From positions 63,784,041 through 63,848,040 of the forward strand of contig JAQMRL010000008.1 in the NCBI GenBank assembly GCA_035578175.1: DNA of 64,000 bases, in the 5' to 3' direction. The notes below the pieces were generated by a model. It did no database searches, had not been told where the DNA came from, and saw nothing but the letters and a program-made list of their open reading frames with translations. Position 1 is the first letter of the stretch. The number at the start of each line of letters is the position of its first letter. Origin of the DNA: Catonia carolina (Eukaryota > Arthropoda > Insecta > Hemiptera > Achilidae). Both the position numbers and the translations under genes were made by a program. Positions 24,148-35,319 of the stretch are shown here, piece after piece.

Positions 24148-24949
24148 GGATAGTCACCGGAAAATATGCATGTCTAGCTCTCCCCACCCTTCTCTGAATA
24201 ATGAAGTGAATAGGCGGGTCGACCAATCTACTGCACCTGCATGTTCTATGTACGTGTACGTTAGTTGTTTTGTTTTTGTTTTTGCGTTGTCACACAGTTG
24301 TTTTGTGATTGTAAAATACACACATATACATTGTTTATATGTGTATTTTACATTTTGTTACTCGCAGATACTTATTAGTATACTAGTTTTTCCGGTGTTT
24401 TACAATTCTTCACCTATTTTTGAAGGCAAGAGGCGCCACTACGTTCTAGTATTTTATACGCGGTTCTTAATCTACACCTTGGTCTTTCATAGCCATAAAA
24501 TTGTAGAGAAAAAACTGAGGAAGTAGTAGAAGAATTGCCAGATATGCCCCTAAACTCTATAACCCAGACTCTCCTAAACTGTCGAAACATGAACTTTAGT
24601 GTAGTCCGCAGACGAACTGAATATTTTCACTATTAAAAAAAAGATGGCAATTTATACATTTTTTAGTTTTCCTCAATAGGCTACATTTTTAAAAACTCAA
24701 GTTTGTTTATTTACTCCTACCGGTAACCATGCTTGAAAATCTGCTGAATTAAAATTTAAATTTTCATTTAAAAAATTATTAATCTTGCAGGTTATGATGC
24801 CCTAATTTTGTTTCATACCTGATTTGCTATTTAGTCTGGGAAAATTTTTCTGTGAAATAACTATTATTTAATATTTTGAATTGAAATATTATAATTAAAT
24901 ATTTCTGAAAAAGGTATTTAGTTTAGGAAAAAGTTTTTTAGATTCGAGA

Positions 24950-25040
24950 ACATGAAGATGTGTATTTCCGGTGAAAACTCGATTTCGAAAAATCAACTGA
25001 AAATAATATACTTTCCTTTTTATACAGGACAAGAGAAAAT
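24950..25040 (-). repeat. Family C, partial copy
   Basis: Minus-strand match to the TTTTTCGAAATCGAGTTTTC and ACCGGAAATACACAT core. Confidence 0.5.
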
Positions 25041-25360
25041 AATAAATAAACTTCCAAGTGAATCCTGACTATTGTTTCAATATTATAAGATAGCACACTT
25101 ATGGTTGGTTGGTTAACATTATAAATTGATTAACGTTAGTTTATTAAGATAGCTTATGAGTTCTTGTACTCCATTTGGGGGAGTCTAGTGGATCCAATAA
25201 AAAAAAAGTCAACAAACAAGTTTAGGCTTCTTAGTGTTAAAAATCTGTACCTAGCCTACTCTAGCAAAATTATAAATTTTCGGATGAAACTAATATTTAG
25301 GTTTTTTATTTTTTATCTAAATTCGTGGAATATTTGGGTTATTGACAACTATATTTGGGT

Positions 25361-25757
25361 GTTGTTGTTGTTGTTTAGGTCAACAGCTGAAAAGCTGGCT
25401 CTAGAGGTTTTACTAAGTAAAAAACGAGGAGTAAGGTGGTTTACCTATGCCTTCCTCACTGAGTCGAAAGAGTATGCATATCAGCATGCCAGGCCCTCCG
25501 AAAAGCACTCACTTTCCACCCTGCAAATGACACCTTCACTTCATTCACCACTGGATCTGGCTGCATAGTGAAACTCATTACTCTCAGAGGAGATAACTCT
25601 GACTAGTGTCTTTTACACCTCTACCTCTTCTGTTCTTAAATAGTTCAGTCATATAAGTGGCTGACTATGTGATAAGAAACAGAACTATTTTTTCTAGCCC
25701 TGGACCAAACAGATAAAGTGCAATTAAAATAACACTCCACCTGCCCGTTTTGGGCAT
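25361..25757 (-). repeat. Family B retroposon, copy 4, with 10-bp target duplication
   Basis: ATATTTGGGT at 25351-25360 and 25758-25767 brackets the element exactly, and a (GTT)n tail lies at the left. This proves family B moves as a unit of about 400 bp. Confidence 0.92.
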
Positions 25758-25799
25758 ATATTTGGGTATGATAGACGATTAAACTTTGTCAAAATTTTC

Positions 25800-25870
25800 C
25801 ACACTTTAGACAGGAATCATACCTGGGATAACTTTGCAATCTATTACTCGCTATCAAGGCGCACCAGGTA
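25800..25870 (-). repeat. Weak tRNA-like segment
   Basis: On the minus strand CCTGGTGCGCCTTGATAGCG and later CCCAGGTATGATTCCTG could be a decayed A/B-box pair of a SINE. No cloverleaf, no target duplication. Confidence 0.3.
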
Positions 25871-26120
25871 TTTTATGACTCTTATAAATTTAGGTATTTA
25901 CTTATTACGCTGTATTGAAACTTCGCGTGTAGGAATATATTTAAAAGTTTTCCATTTTTATTAACCGTGTTGAAATGTAGTTTAGTTGAACTTCATTCAA
26001 GTGAAAGTGCTTTCTTTTTAGGTTAATCTTAATCAATAACGTCTGAGCTTAGCTGAAAATAAAACAGGTCGAAGCGTTTTCAAGACTGACACAATATTTT
26101 ATGGTTTAAGTTATCTCCGC

Positions 26121-26358
26121 CAAATCCTAGTAAAAAATCCTAGTAAAGGTACTTTTATACGGATTTTAATACTAGACAGAGGTTACCGGTGTACTTTGAC
26201 GGTTGAAGTTCAATTAACCATACTCTCTCAGGAATGGTCGGCCTGGGTCTGTACAAGACTACATTTCATTTACACAACATACATATCATTCTCATCTCAT
26301 TGGGTCAGGGGGTTGGTAATTGTTCTTGAATTGAACAGATTGCAAAGTACACACATTA
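26121..26358 (+). repeat. SINE family A, copy 2 (5'-truncated)
   Basis: Begins at the CAAATCCTAGTAAA part of the head, so the A box is lost. The body and 3' end match copies 1 and 3 (ATTAACCATACTCTCTCAGG, AACAGATTGCAAAGTAC). Confidence 0.8.
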
Positions 26359-26359
26359 G

Positions 26360-28599
26360 TGATTAAAGAAAAGTTATCTTATATTTTTACGAAAGAGTAA
26401 TTATCCACAGTGCTTTGCGATGCTTTATTATCTTAATCAATAGAGTTTACTGAAAACCATAAGGAGTTTTTCTTCAGTTTAATTCTATCATCGTAGAGTA
26501 TTATCTATGTTTCTCACTTACACAATTAGCATCAGAACATACCTCATCTAAAGCAGTTGAAATACTTCGTAAAATTTCAAAAATTTAACAATTTTGATCC
26601 CGAGTATATTTAACTAGTGTTTACCAAAAACTCCGCTCCTTTTTAAAATATTTTTCAGAACACTTCTATCTATCTTCCTATTAACAATATTTTGATATTG
26701 TTGTATTTTAATTTTTTTAATTATCTTCATGCTTGAAAACAGTAGTACTTATTTCAGTATTGCTTAATGATTCGTGGAGTTGATATACATCAAAAAGAAT
26801 TTATTAATTTCAGGAAAATCATCTACTCACAAAAAGAGGATTAAATTCTGAAGAAGATTAAGTAAAATAAAATATTTAAATATTATCAGAAAAAATGTTG
26901 AACTATTTTGAATCTCACAAACTAACTTTACTACTGACGGAGATGGCGAGATCATCGTTGTAGCATTACACTTGATTATTGTTCATTGTTAATGAAATAA
27001 CAGATTTTTGACAACGCGATTTATGCATATATTTTTATAATGAAAGCTTGTAGTTTTCTCGCCAATTGTTAAAACATAAGTATAAAATGTAATGCGATAT
27101 CCGATGGATCGAATGCTTAGGTGTTAGATTTAAACGTCCGATTTATCGGATGCTGCGATTAAAAGGGTTAATAAGCTTTCACGTTTTTTTTTTCAAACAT
27201 AATTTTTAATTTCATTGTTGATTAATTTTTTATCTCAATGGTTAGTGTCCCTAAAAATTGAAGGGGACTCACTTTCATAGTTTATTTAACATAATTACTT
27301 ACTAAACAGAAATTTATGTAAATGTTTTAATAACATTTCAAAAATTATAATTAAAGAGACTAATAGTTGGATACATGTGTTAGAAATTCAACTAATAAAA
27401 AGAATAATTGTTTTACTAAAAAAAATTCTATTACTACCTTATATCTACGTTTTTATGTGTGTATTGTGAACTCAATGTAACCTATTTCAGTTTCAGAAAC
27501 TTCCTCCAACTTTTAACCCCTCTACGCCATAAGTTTTAAAACTTATAGACACGCCATGTAATTTACTGTTGTTCTCTCCACACACCCACATAAAAAACTA
27601 ATTTATTTTCGTCTTAGCTGTTTGTTATTCTAAGATCTTTACTGTGGTAAGATGATAATATGCTTTAGTTAAATCTCACACCGCATTCATATATGTATGT
27701 AGGTGTAACACTAGAGTAACTTGCACTCAATTCATGATTATTCGCGGTAGAATGTGGAATGACGACCATGGATAATTGCAAGACAATGGGAAAAATTAAC
27801 TTTAAATAATACAAACACACTGTAAAGTAATCTATTTCATTTTTAAAAATAATAAATTTTTAGTTAACCATACAAATTTTCTTACTAAACTTCTCTAAAT
27901 TTAAGAAGGTAGTTGAATCGTTAATTGCAAAAAGGTAACATTGACTTTTTTTTCAGGAGACGTAAAAAACTGTTTAAATTTTTACCTAGAATAAGTGCAA
28001 CTCCTAGAAAAATCTAAAGGGTATTTACCATCGAAATAATATATGATTTGGCTATAAATATTTGTGGAAATGGTTTTGTTTTTCTTAACCCTTACAGTGA
28101 GAGGAAAATACGTATTGTGAGTTCCTACCGAAAAATGCCAGCCTACTTTTGTGCAATTTGTAGCATTTTATATATCTATCCATAAAATGGCTATTTTTTT
28201 AAGTATCTTTATTACGTTTTTGTTTTGTTCATAATGAAGTGATGTTGTATGACATTCAACTTGGAACACAATTCTAACAACTTAGAAATAAAATGATACG
28301 TAGTCATTTTTGTGGAAATATCCTTTTTAATTTAAAAAAACCACCCTAAAAATTATGTTACTTAATTTCACTTATACTGCTTTAAAGACAATTTAATAAT
28401 TACAAAAAATCATTTATGTATTGTAAAAAATAAAAATACTGTGATAAAAGTTTTAAAAATCCAATTTTTAGTTTTTTTAATCAATTACATTCATAAAACA
28501 AATCTACTATATTTTTTCAATCTGCATTTCTTACTGATTATTTTCATACGTTGATTTTTAAAAATTGAGTGAAAATAAAAGTTCTATCAATTTTTTAGT
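26360..28599. other. Spacer
   Basis: AT-rich. AAGGGTTAA (27164-27172) and TTAACCCTT (28086-28094) could be outward-facing TTAA-type element ends but no partners were found. Confidence 0.5.
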
Positions 28600-28725
28600 C
28601 TACGTACTAATAACAGGACGACGCCGGCATTTTTTGGTAAAACTGCTGACGTCCTAATAATAGGACGCTGGCATTTTTTAGTCTAAATCTTGATGTCCTA
28701 ATATTAGGACACTAAAAAAATATTT
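28600..28725. repeat. Short tandem array of palindromes
   Basis: GTCCTAATAATAGGAC and the perfect palindrome GTCCTAATATTAGGAC plus a degenerate third unit, spaced about 45-50 bp, alternate with GGCATTTTTT. The inverted word AAAAATGCCAGC lies at 28133. Confidence 0.65.
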
Positions 28726-29022
28726 TGTTGGTCATGTTCCCTTTTTGCAATAAAAGGCGAAAATATTAACTTTTACAATTTTTTTAATGAAGTTTTTAGG
28801 TTTTAATGAAGAAAATAGCTAAATATGTTAGCAAGGAATCAATTTATTTAGGTTTTAAAGTATATTACGAGTATAAAAAATTGTTATAATCTCTGTTATT
28901 AGTAGTTAATTCATCAATAATTAGCGAGCTAAATTGATAGAAAACTAAGGGATAAAAAATGGGAAATTCATCGCTAAATTTTGCAAATGATATGACACTA
29001 ATAAAGTAGTACTTCGAAGGCT

Positions 29023-29839
29023 CTTCCATCGTTGGAAACAGTGCTGGAAGTCACCTTCTGTCAGCTCCTTCAGGACACGTGCCGCTTTCTATTTTACAGC
29101 TTCCACAGACTTAAATCTTGTACCTTTTAATGCAGATTTCACCTTAGAGAACAGGTAGAAGTCACATCGTGCAAGATATGGTGAATAAGGTGGATGTTTT
29201 AACACTGAGATGTTGTACTTGGCTAGGAACCTCTTGACAGATAACGCGGAATGAGCTGGCGCATTGTCTTGGTGGAGAACCCATGATTTGTCCTTCCACG
29301 TTTCGGGGCGTTTTTTCCTTACTCTTTGACGTAGTTTAGAAAGTACCTCAAGGTAGTAATATTCATTAATTGTTTGACCTTCAGAAACCCATTGAAGGTA
29401 CACAATCCCATGGATATAAAAAAAACAATCATCATTGCTTTAAATTTTAAATTGCTCAATCGAGTTTTTTTTGCTCTCGGTGAAGTTCGGCTTTTCCAGA
29501 GCATGGATTGGCGCTTCGTTTCCGGATCATAAGTAAAAAACCACGTTTCATCGCATGTTATTATCGTTTTCAAAAAATTTGGGTCGTTTTCAATCGCGTA
29601 CAAAGTGTCTGTGCAAAAGTTTTTGCGAGCTTCACTTCAAACATTTTTGAGCGGCACGTGTCCTGAAGGAGCTGACAGAAGATGACTTCCAGCACTATTT
29701 CCAACAATGGAAAATTCGTATGGAGCGTTGTAGGGATAGAGAAGGAGTGTATATTAAAGGTGACAATTAGTGATTATGCATAAAATAAAAATAAAATGTT
29801 TTTACAACGTCAGTCTCGTTATTTAATAGCCGCAAGTCG
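29023..29839 (-). mobile_element. Mariner derivative M3, same junction as M2, left end lost
   Basis: The right TIR ends at 29839 before TA. The left side starts inside the transposase C-terminus, so about 120 bp with the left TIR is missing. The flip occurs at about 29652 (TTTTTGAGC then GGCACGTGTCC), the same place as in M2, but here the duplicated arm is complete to the TIR. Confidence 0.8.
29089..29603 (-). pseudogene. Mariner transposase fragment with all three catalytic Asp positions, frameshifted
   Basis: Two overlapping open stretches on the minus strand: 29319-29603 with TIITCDETWFFTYDPETKRQ (first Asp), and 29089-29403 with WVLHQDNAPAHSALSV (second) and RCDFYLF (third). They are separated by a frameshift in an A-run near 29420. 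The N-terminal domain is absent. This is a less mutated relative of the frame at 21502-22044. Confidence 0.75.
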
Positions 29840-30624
29840 TATATTTACTTATTTTCTACACAAACAACTTAATATTTATATACATTAATCTTAATCTAAT
29901 TTGAATAATTCTATTTCCCAGCAAAGGAAAGTCAACCTTGTCAGCCGGGGATCAGAACCCATAACTCGTCATATCAGTTCTCTTGTACACACACTTATAA
30001 ATTCATTGCAAAAATCTGTACATTTTGTAATGAATTTACTAGAAAAACAAAAACCACTGCACAATTGATATGAATTTTAAGGTAATGAGAAAAAACTTTA
30101 CGTGATCATAATTTTCCGAAAAAATAAAATGTTTATCAATTTGCATATTAAATGATGTGTAAAAAGCAATTTAAATATAAATAAAAATTGATATAACCAA
30201 AAACGAGGGAGAATTATTTTAATTTTGGCCGCCTGCCATATTACTTAATGGATGAGTTAATAATAGTTTACTTCAGACTTCTACTAGAACACAAAAATTT
30301 GTAGTATGAGTCATTTTAGCTTTATAATAGAGATATAAAAATACAGTTAAATTTTCTGACAATAATGTTATTAACCCCTAAATTTGTTATTCTATTAGTT
30401 CCTACATTTGAATGGAATATAAGTAGATTAAATAGCTCAATTATAGGATACTAGATTTAATACAATCCCATTTAATTTCTTTACTTTATCATAAACTTTC
30501 TTTCGTTTATTAATTAACTTATTATAATTCAATATAAATACAGTAAAACTTCCAGAAGTGACCAATTTTACTAGGCGTCCACTTCCAGAACCGACTGGTA
30601 TTTTTGGAAACTAGATAATGCTAG

Positions 30625-30790
30625 CCGCTTTCGTAGCGTATCGGTTAGCTCGCTAGCCTACAAAGCGGAACGTTTCGAGCTCGATTCCCAGTTAAGGTCT
30701 AGAAATTATTACAAGTAAAAACCCACTGTTAAAGTTTAGTTAAGTTTCACCGTAAAGCTAGGTGAACAAGTGCGGAAAAACCCGCACAAA
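30625..30790 (+). repeat. tRNA-derived SINE-like repeat
   Basis: CCGCTTTCGTAGCGTATCGG then TTAGCTCGCTAGCC looks like acceptor and D arm, and GAGCTCGATTCCCAG like a B box. A GTGCGG/CCGCAC hairpin lies at 30769-30787. Boundaries approximate. Confidence 0.5.
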
Positions 30791-31377
30791 AGTGTTATTT
30801 GTTTTTATAGAACTTCTCTGTAAACAATTTTTATTGTTGCGTGGAATAATTTGAATTTTTAGGTTATAAAATGATCTGAAAAATTATAATAGCTCTGAAA
30901 AGAGCTGTTAAAAACAAAAGCAAAATATAGCAGGACTCACTGTGCACTACTCAAAGTAGCAACATCCACGTTGGAAAGTCCAAAGCGATGTGTCTTTGCA
31001 AATGCGTTGGTATACTTTAATTCGTTGAACTTGCCCCCTCCAACCTGAAATAGTGCGAGATGTGGGAGGGATAGATAGAGAAAGAGAGACATATATGCGT
31101 AGGGTAGTGCTGCATTCGGTACATAGACGCATCGCTTACCGTATTCTAGTTCTTATTAACTTCTCGTATTATTAACTTTATTTTAGAGTTTCTATTTACA
31201 GTCATAAATCGAAATATATGATTTTGGTTAGTTTTATGCATATCTACTTAAGCAGACAATTCATTTGAGCCCACTCCGGGGAAAATCGGTGAAGGTTTAG
31301 GTGGTTAAAATCGTGTTGAAAAAGACCTGCTCGCTATTATATATAGATTATCCCCCCCCACACACAGACCAATCACT

Positions 31378-31478
31378 AAAAACATGGTTTTGGATTCAGG
31401 GGCCAGAAAACGCGCATTTCCGGTGAATACTCAACAACAGTTTCCATCTCTCTTTATACCCATATTTTATAGGAGAAA
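31378..31478 (-). repeat. Family C, partial copy
   Basis: GGGGCCAGAAAACGCGCATT then TCCGGTGAATACTC on plus is the complement of the family core. Confidence 0.5.
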
Positions 31479-31775
31479 ATGATATTAAATTTTTGAGAAC
31501 TTAGGTTTAAAGAAATGTATCTTTTTCAATGATACATCTATCGTTTATAAAATTTGTTTAGGTTAGATTTGATTAAGGCCTTTTTGAGTACAATGTAAAC
31601 GGATACAAAACATGTGCCACGAATTAGCAGAACAGGCCTGACAGTAACAAATTGGTAACGGGAAGCCACTCAATATAATGAGATCACGTGACCTTCCTTA
31701 CATGTGTCGTCGTTTGTCACGATTTTTTGTACACATATAATTTTTAATAGATTTCTTTTATTTTGTTAATAAGAA

Positions 31776-31846
31776 GCATCGGTGGTTCAGTGGAAGAATG
31801 CTCGCCTGCCACGCGGGCGGCCCGGGTTCGATTCCCGGCCGATGCA
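31776..31846 (+). tRNA. tRNA-Gly (GCC)
   Basis: 71 bases forming a full cloverleaf. Acceptor GCATCGG pairs with CCGATGC, the anticodon stem CTCGC/GCGGG encloses CTGCCAC with anticodon GCC at 31808-31810, and the T arm is CCGGG-TTCGATT-CCCGG. The A box (TGGTTCAGTGG) and B box (GGTTCGATTCC) are good, and a TTTT terminator follows at 31851-31854. The D loop has AAGA where the common insect sequence has TAGA. No encoded CCA. It differs from the SINE heads in this window by having a complete acceptor stem and no tail. Confidence 0.93.
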
Positions 31847-31974
31847 TACATTTTGTAACAATCCAAATAAATTTTGTATTTTCAGTTAGAAGTATCCCAG
31901 AATAGTTTTTTCAGTAGTTCGTGTTATTTTTTAAAATACAGGATACGCCTGTGAAAATTTTAAGTTCATGTGCT

Positions 31975-32260
31975 GTTCAACTATGCTGTTTTTACTTTAT
32001 CTTGCGATATATGAATAAACGGGAAGGTATTATTTTTATATAATTTTTCGAAATCGAGTTTTCACCGAAAATATACGTTTTCAAACCCCCTAAACCAAAA
32101 AACCAAAACATGATTTTAGCGTTTGATGTGAGTGTGAGTAAAATATCTCAAGAACGGAATACCATACAAAGTTGAAACTTGGAACTTTAGGTAAGTACCA
32201 CTAGAGAATCCGACACGAACATCAAAATCCGTCAACCGGAAGAGGTAAGTTAACTTATGC
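31975..32260 (+). repeat. Family C, longest copy
   Basis: TTATCTTGCGATATATGAAT, TTTTTCGAAATCGAGTTTTC, then ACATGATTTTAGCG and AAAATCCGTCAACCGG. It lies 130 bp downstream of the tRNA-Gly gene. Confidence 0.6.
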
Positions 32261-32347
32261 GATTTTCACTTTTTGCAAGTTTCTCAAAAACATCAACGAT
32301 TTTCTTTTACAATCGGCAACCAAAACAATCCCATTTATAACATTGAC

Positions 32348-32656
32348 CCACCGGGTTGGTCTAGAGGTAAAGTCGTCCCCAAAATCTGCTGTTTAACAGC
32401 TGATTTTCGGAGATGAAGGTTCCTGGTTCAAATCCTAGTAAAGGTAGTTACTTTTATACGGATTTGAATACTAGACAGTGGTTACTGGTGTACTTTGATG
32501 GTTGGGGTTTAATTAACCATACTCTCTCAGGAATGGTCGGCCTGGGTCTGTACAAGACTACACCTCATTTACACGTCATACACATCATCCTCATCTCATT
32601 GGGTCATGGGGTTGCTTATTGTTCGAAATTAAACAGATTGTAAAGTACACAAATTA
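32348..32656 (+). repeat. SINE family A, copy 3 (best preserved)
   Basis: The head keeps both internal promoter boxes: TTGGTCTAGAGGTAAAG (A box) and GGTTCAAATCC (B box). Length about 309 bp. The frame at 32413-32643 is a chance reading through it. Confidence 0.83.
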
Positions 32657-33252
32657 GGAATAAAAAAATAAAAAAATTTATAACTTTCAATCGCGCGTCT
32701 GGCAACAAGATGGAGCCTAAGCCCTCTTTGGAATAGAAGTTAGAAATTTTTAACTCTCAAGTTTAATGAATGGATTAAAATTCGGATCAATGTCGCTGAA
32801 AAAAATTAAATATGAACAGGATACAGAATTTTTTTTAAATCTTTTTCAGTCATATGTAGTCCGTAGGCCTATTTTGTATGAAATTCTGTCATACATCTAG
32901 ACCTCAACTTAGACGTACACAACTACTAAAGAAGTTTATACACATTTTCATTCAAAACTAATTAATTACAAAAATCAAGAGATAAGAACATTACCACTAC
33001 CAAACCTACCACAAAATCTGCAAAGAATATTAAACAGATACTGGAATCTCTAAAGAATTTACAAATAAATTGTTAACTGAGATTCGGGTGGCGTAAATTA
33101 TTCGTTTCTATGTTTCAGCAGAAAAATTTCTCTATTTTGACATTCGTAAGGTTCCGAATGAGACGAATTAAAGATTTAAAAACAATTTAGTCCCAATAGG
33201 AGAACTTAAGTCATTTCATGTTCATTAAAATTTGGTTTTATAACCTTTTTTT

Positions 33253-33652
33253 GCCCATAACGGGCAGGTGGAGTGTTAAATTAATTGCTCTCGATCTGTT
33301 GGTTCCAGGGCCATAAAAAAAGTTATGTTTCTTATCGCATAGTCAGCCAATTATATGACTGAAATATTTAAGAACAGAAGAGGTAGAGGTGTAAAAGACA
33401 CTAGTCAGAGTTATCTCCTTGCAGAGTAATAAATTTCACTATACAGCCAGACCCTGTGGTGAATGAAGTGAAAGTCTCATTTGTAGGGTGGAAAAAGGGT
33501 GCTTTTTGGAAGGCCTGGCATGCTGATAAGCATACTCTTTCAACTCAGTGAGGAAGGTAATAGTAAACCAACTCACTCCTCGTTTTTACTTAGTAAAACC
33601 TATAGAGGTTCAAACCAGTCTTTCGGCTGTTGATCTAAACAACAACAACAAT
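33253..33652 (+). repeat. Family B retroposon, copy 5
   Basis: Ends in an (AAC)n tail at 33639-33650. CTTTTTTT flanks both sides (33245-33252 and 33653-33660), a likely but low-complexity target duplication. The GC island begins 16 bp further on. Confidence 0.85.
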
Positions 33653-33721
33653 CTTTTTTTAATTAATATTTTACTTTGTCACCGGATGGCAACATTAAGT
33701 GGCAAACCTTATTTGTTTGGT

Positions 33722-33737
33722 GGCCCTGAAAAGGGCC
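33722..33737 (-). terminator. Histone-type 3' end stem-loop
   Basis: On the minus strand GGCCCTTTTCAGGGCC forms a 6-bp stem with a TTTC loop, preceded by AAAC and followed by ACCAAAC. This fits the metazoan consensus GGYYYTTYTNARRRCC with the ACCA flank that ends replication-dependent histone mRNAs. No histone reading frame precedes it, which is unusual. Confidence 0.7.
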
Positions 33738-34132
33738 GTTTAAGCGGTGGTCGTCTTGGAGAGGCGTCGGTCGTAGTCGTCGTGGCGGTCGATGAGCTGG
33801 GCGACACGGCGTGTCGTCGTCCAGTGGAGACATCATCTTCTTCCCTCGCAGTAGCGCGTCGATGGCTGCTTCGTCGGGTCCGGGGAGCGTAAGGCTCGGT
33901 CGAGGGACCGCTGTGGGCATCGCTCGCGTCAGCGGGCATGACGGTCCGGTCGACGGCTTACGGTGATGGGTCGGCGAGCGGAAGCATCATCTTCTGTATT
34001 GCGGGGTCGTTGATTAGTCTTCGCTGGAGTCCGGCAGCCGTATACCGTGGTGGACGTCTCGTCTGCTGTCTGGTGGAAGTGAATCCCTCGGTGTCTTGAT
34101 TGGAATTGAATCGTTAGGCTCAATGCAGCGCT

Positions 34133-34141
34133 CTTTATATA
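34133..34141 (-). promoter_or_regulatory. TATA box of the GC island
   Basis: TATATAAAG on the minus strand. It is preceded upstream by CGGCGACT (complementary to AGTCGCCG 20 bp further up, 34141-34148 with 34168-34175) and by three AAAGGCC boxes on the plus strand at 34193-34199, 34241-34247 and 34260-34266. This arrangement is promoter-like; transcription is inferred. Confidence 0.55.
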
Positions 34142-35039
34142 GTCGCCGAGAGCGCTGTGGTAGAGAGCGGCGACTGGCTTGGTCTTGATGACAAAGGCCT
34201 CTGTCGGTGGGGAGCCGAAAGGTTTGTCGCTATGCCGTCAAAAGGCCTACCGCGCCGACAAAGGCCGGAAGCGGTATTGAAGCCGGCAACACAGTAAATG
34301 ATTAATTAGAAGGGGTGGCGGTGACAACTTCATTGATTTCTACTAAACTTATTTGTTCAAATTCTAAACACTGACGAGGGTTTACCACTGGATGGTTTCC
34401 TCAAAATCAAGACAAAAAAATGATATACACACTTCCACTAATGTAAGTAGTGCCAATTATATTAATTTACATTTCTAGTTAGTTGTGAATAAAGACAGAA
34501 AAGATGGATATATTTAATTAGAATATAATTTCTTTAAAAAAATAATTTTTTCTCCAAACAGTTAAATATAATAATTGTCATTATAAACTTTACATTACAT
34601 AACAGCAAACGTAGCAAATTAAGCACAGGTATTAGTCGCGTTGGTATTGATCTGATACAATAATAGGCTATAAAATTTTATTGAATTCACTTTTTCAATG
34701 TAATAAAAAGCAAAAATACCATAAATAGAATTTTTATTGCATTATTTAATGTTGGCCGTTTAGAAATCCATCGAGTACATGATTTATAGAAAAATATCTG
34801 AAGATATTTTTCATTGTAAAAGTCTACTCATGTCATATCATTCATTTCTTCACCTATCATATTCATTGGTTGTTTATTTACAACACTTATGGATTTCACT
34901 AATACAGTTAAAGATGGATGTGATTCAGTAAAATTTTTTTTTGTCGTGTGAGGTGATTTTATGTCAATCTCGTATAATGGTAACAGTTGTAGTTGCTTCT
35001 GAATAAAGACAGTAAACGAATTTGTTAATCTACTTTTTT

Positions 35040-35120
35040 TTCAAGAATTCAGGAAAAGTGCGACAGTTTTTTAAACATAGTGTTTTAGCATTTTCAGTAA
35101 AAAACGTAGCTACGTAGTTT
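35040..35120 (+). repeat. Repeat pair, copy 1
   Basis: AGGAAAAGTGCGACAGTTTT and the following 50 bases recur at 42228-42296. The identity of the element is unknown. Confidence 0.55.
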
Positions 35121-35319
35121 TTTTTTTTATTTATAGGCAATCTTTACTTTAATGTAATTAAATTAAAGTACAGTAAAACTTTCGTAATTCTTCACTCTCT
35201 AATAAATGATCACCTATAATTCATCATCGATTTAGTACAGGTAATCTATTTTATTAATTTGTTAAGCATTGTAGCGTACATCCACTGTTTATTTAATTTC
35301 TTATTTTATTTTTTATAAA

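Larger units (their letters stand above)
29842..31775. other. Spacer
   Basis: Contains the SINE-like segment at 30625 and a family C fragment. CAGTAAAACTTCCAGAAG at 30541 resembles a single pogo-type end. Confidence 0.5.
33676..34327 (-). other. GC-rich island bounded by TTGTCACCG inverted ends
   Basis: A 652-bp block much richer in G, C and CpG than everything around it. TTGTCACCG at 33676-33684 and CGGTGACAA at 34319-34327 mark its edges. On the minus strand it has the layout of a small transcription unit: repeated AAAGGCC boxes, an AGTCGCCG/CGGCGACT inverted repeat, a TATA box and, 400 bp on, a histone-type stem-loop. Open minus frames (33709-33939, 33663-33920, 33929-34123) overlap and none matches a protein I know. 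A shifted reading gives GPDEAAIDALLRGKKMMSPL and then VAQLIDRHDDYDRRLSKTTT with a stop just before the stem-loop. It may be a mobile element, a degenerate replication-dependent gene or transferred DNA. Confidence 0.6.

Noticed and set aside
24110..24526. 138-codon frame, MLLFQSEQVV...
   Set aside because: Hydrophobic and low-complexity, no family signature, no splice support; not called as a gene.
27164..28094. A piggyBac-like element between AAGGGTTAA and TTAACCCTT
   Set aside because: The two ends face outward, not inward, and no transposase or partner ends were found.
33709..34123. A histone gene in the GC island
   Set aside because: TATA and stem-loop fit, but none of the three minus frames resembles any core or linker histone as far as I can tell by eye.
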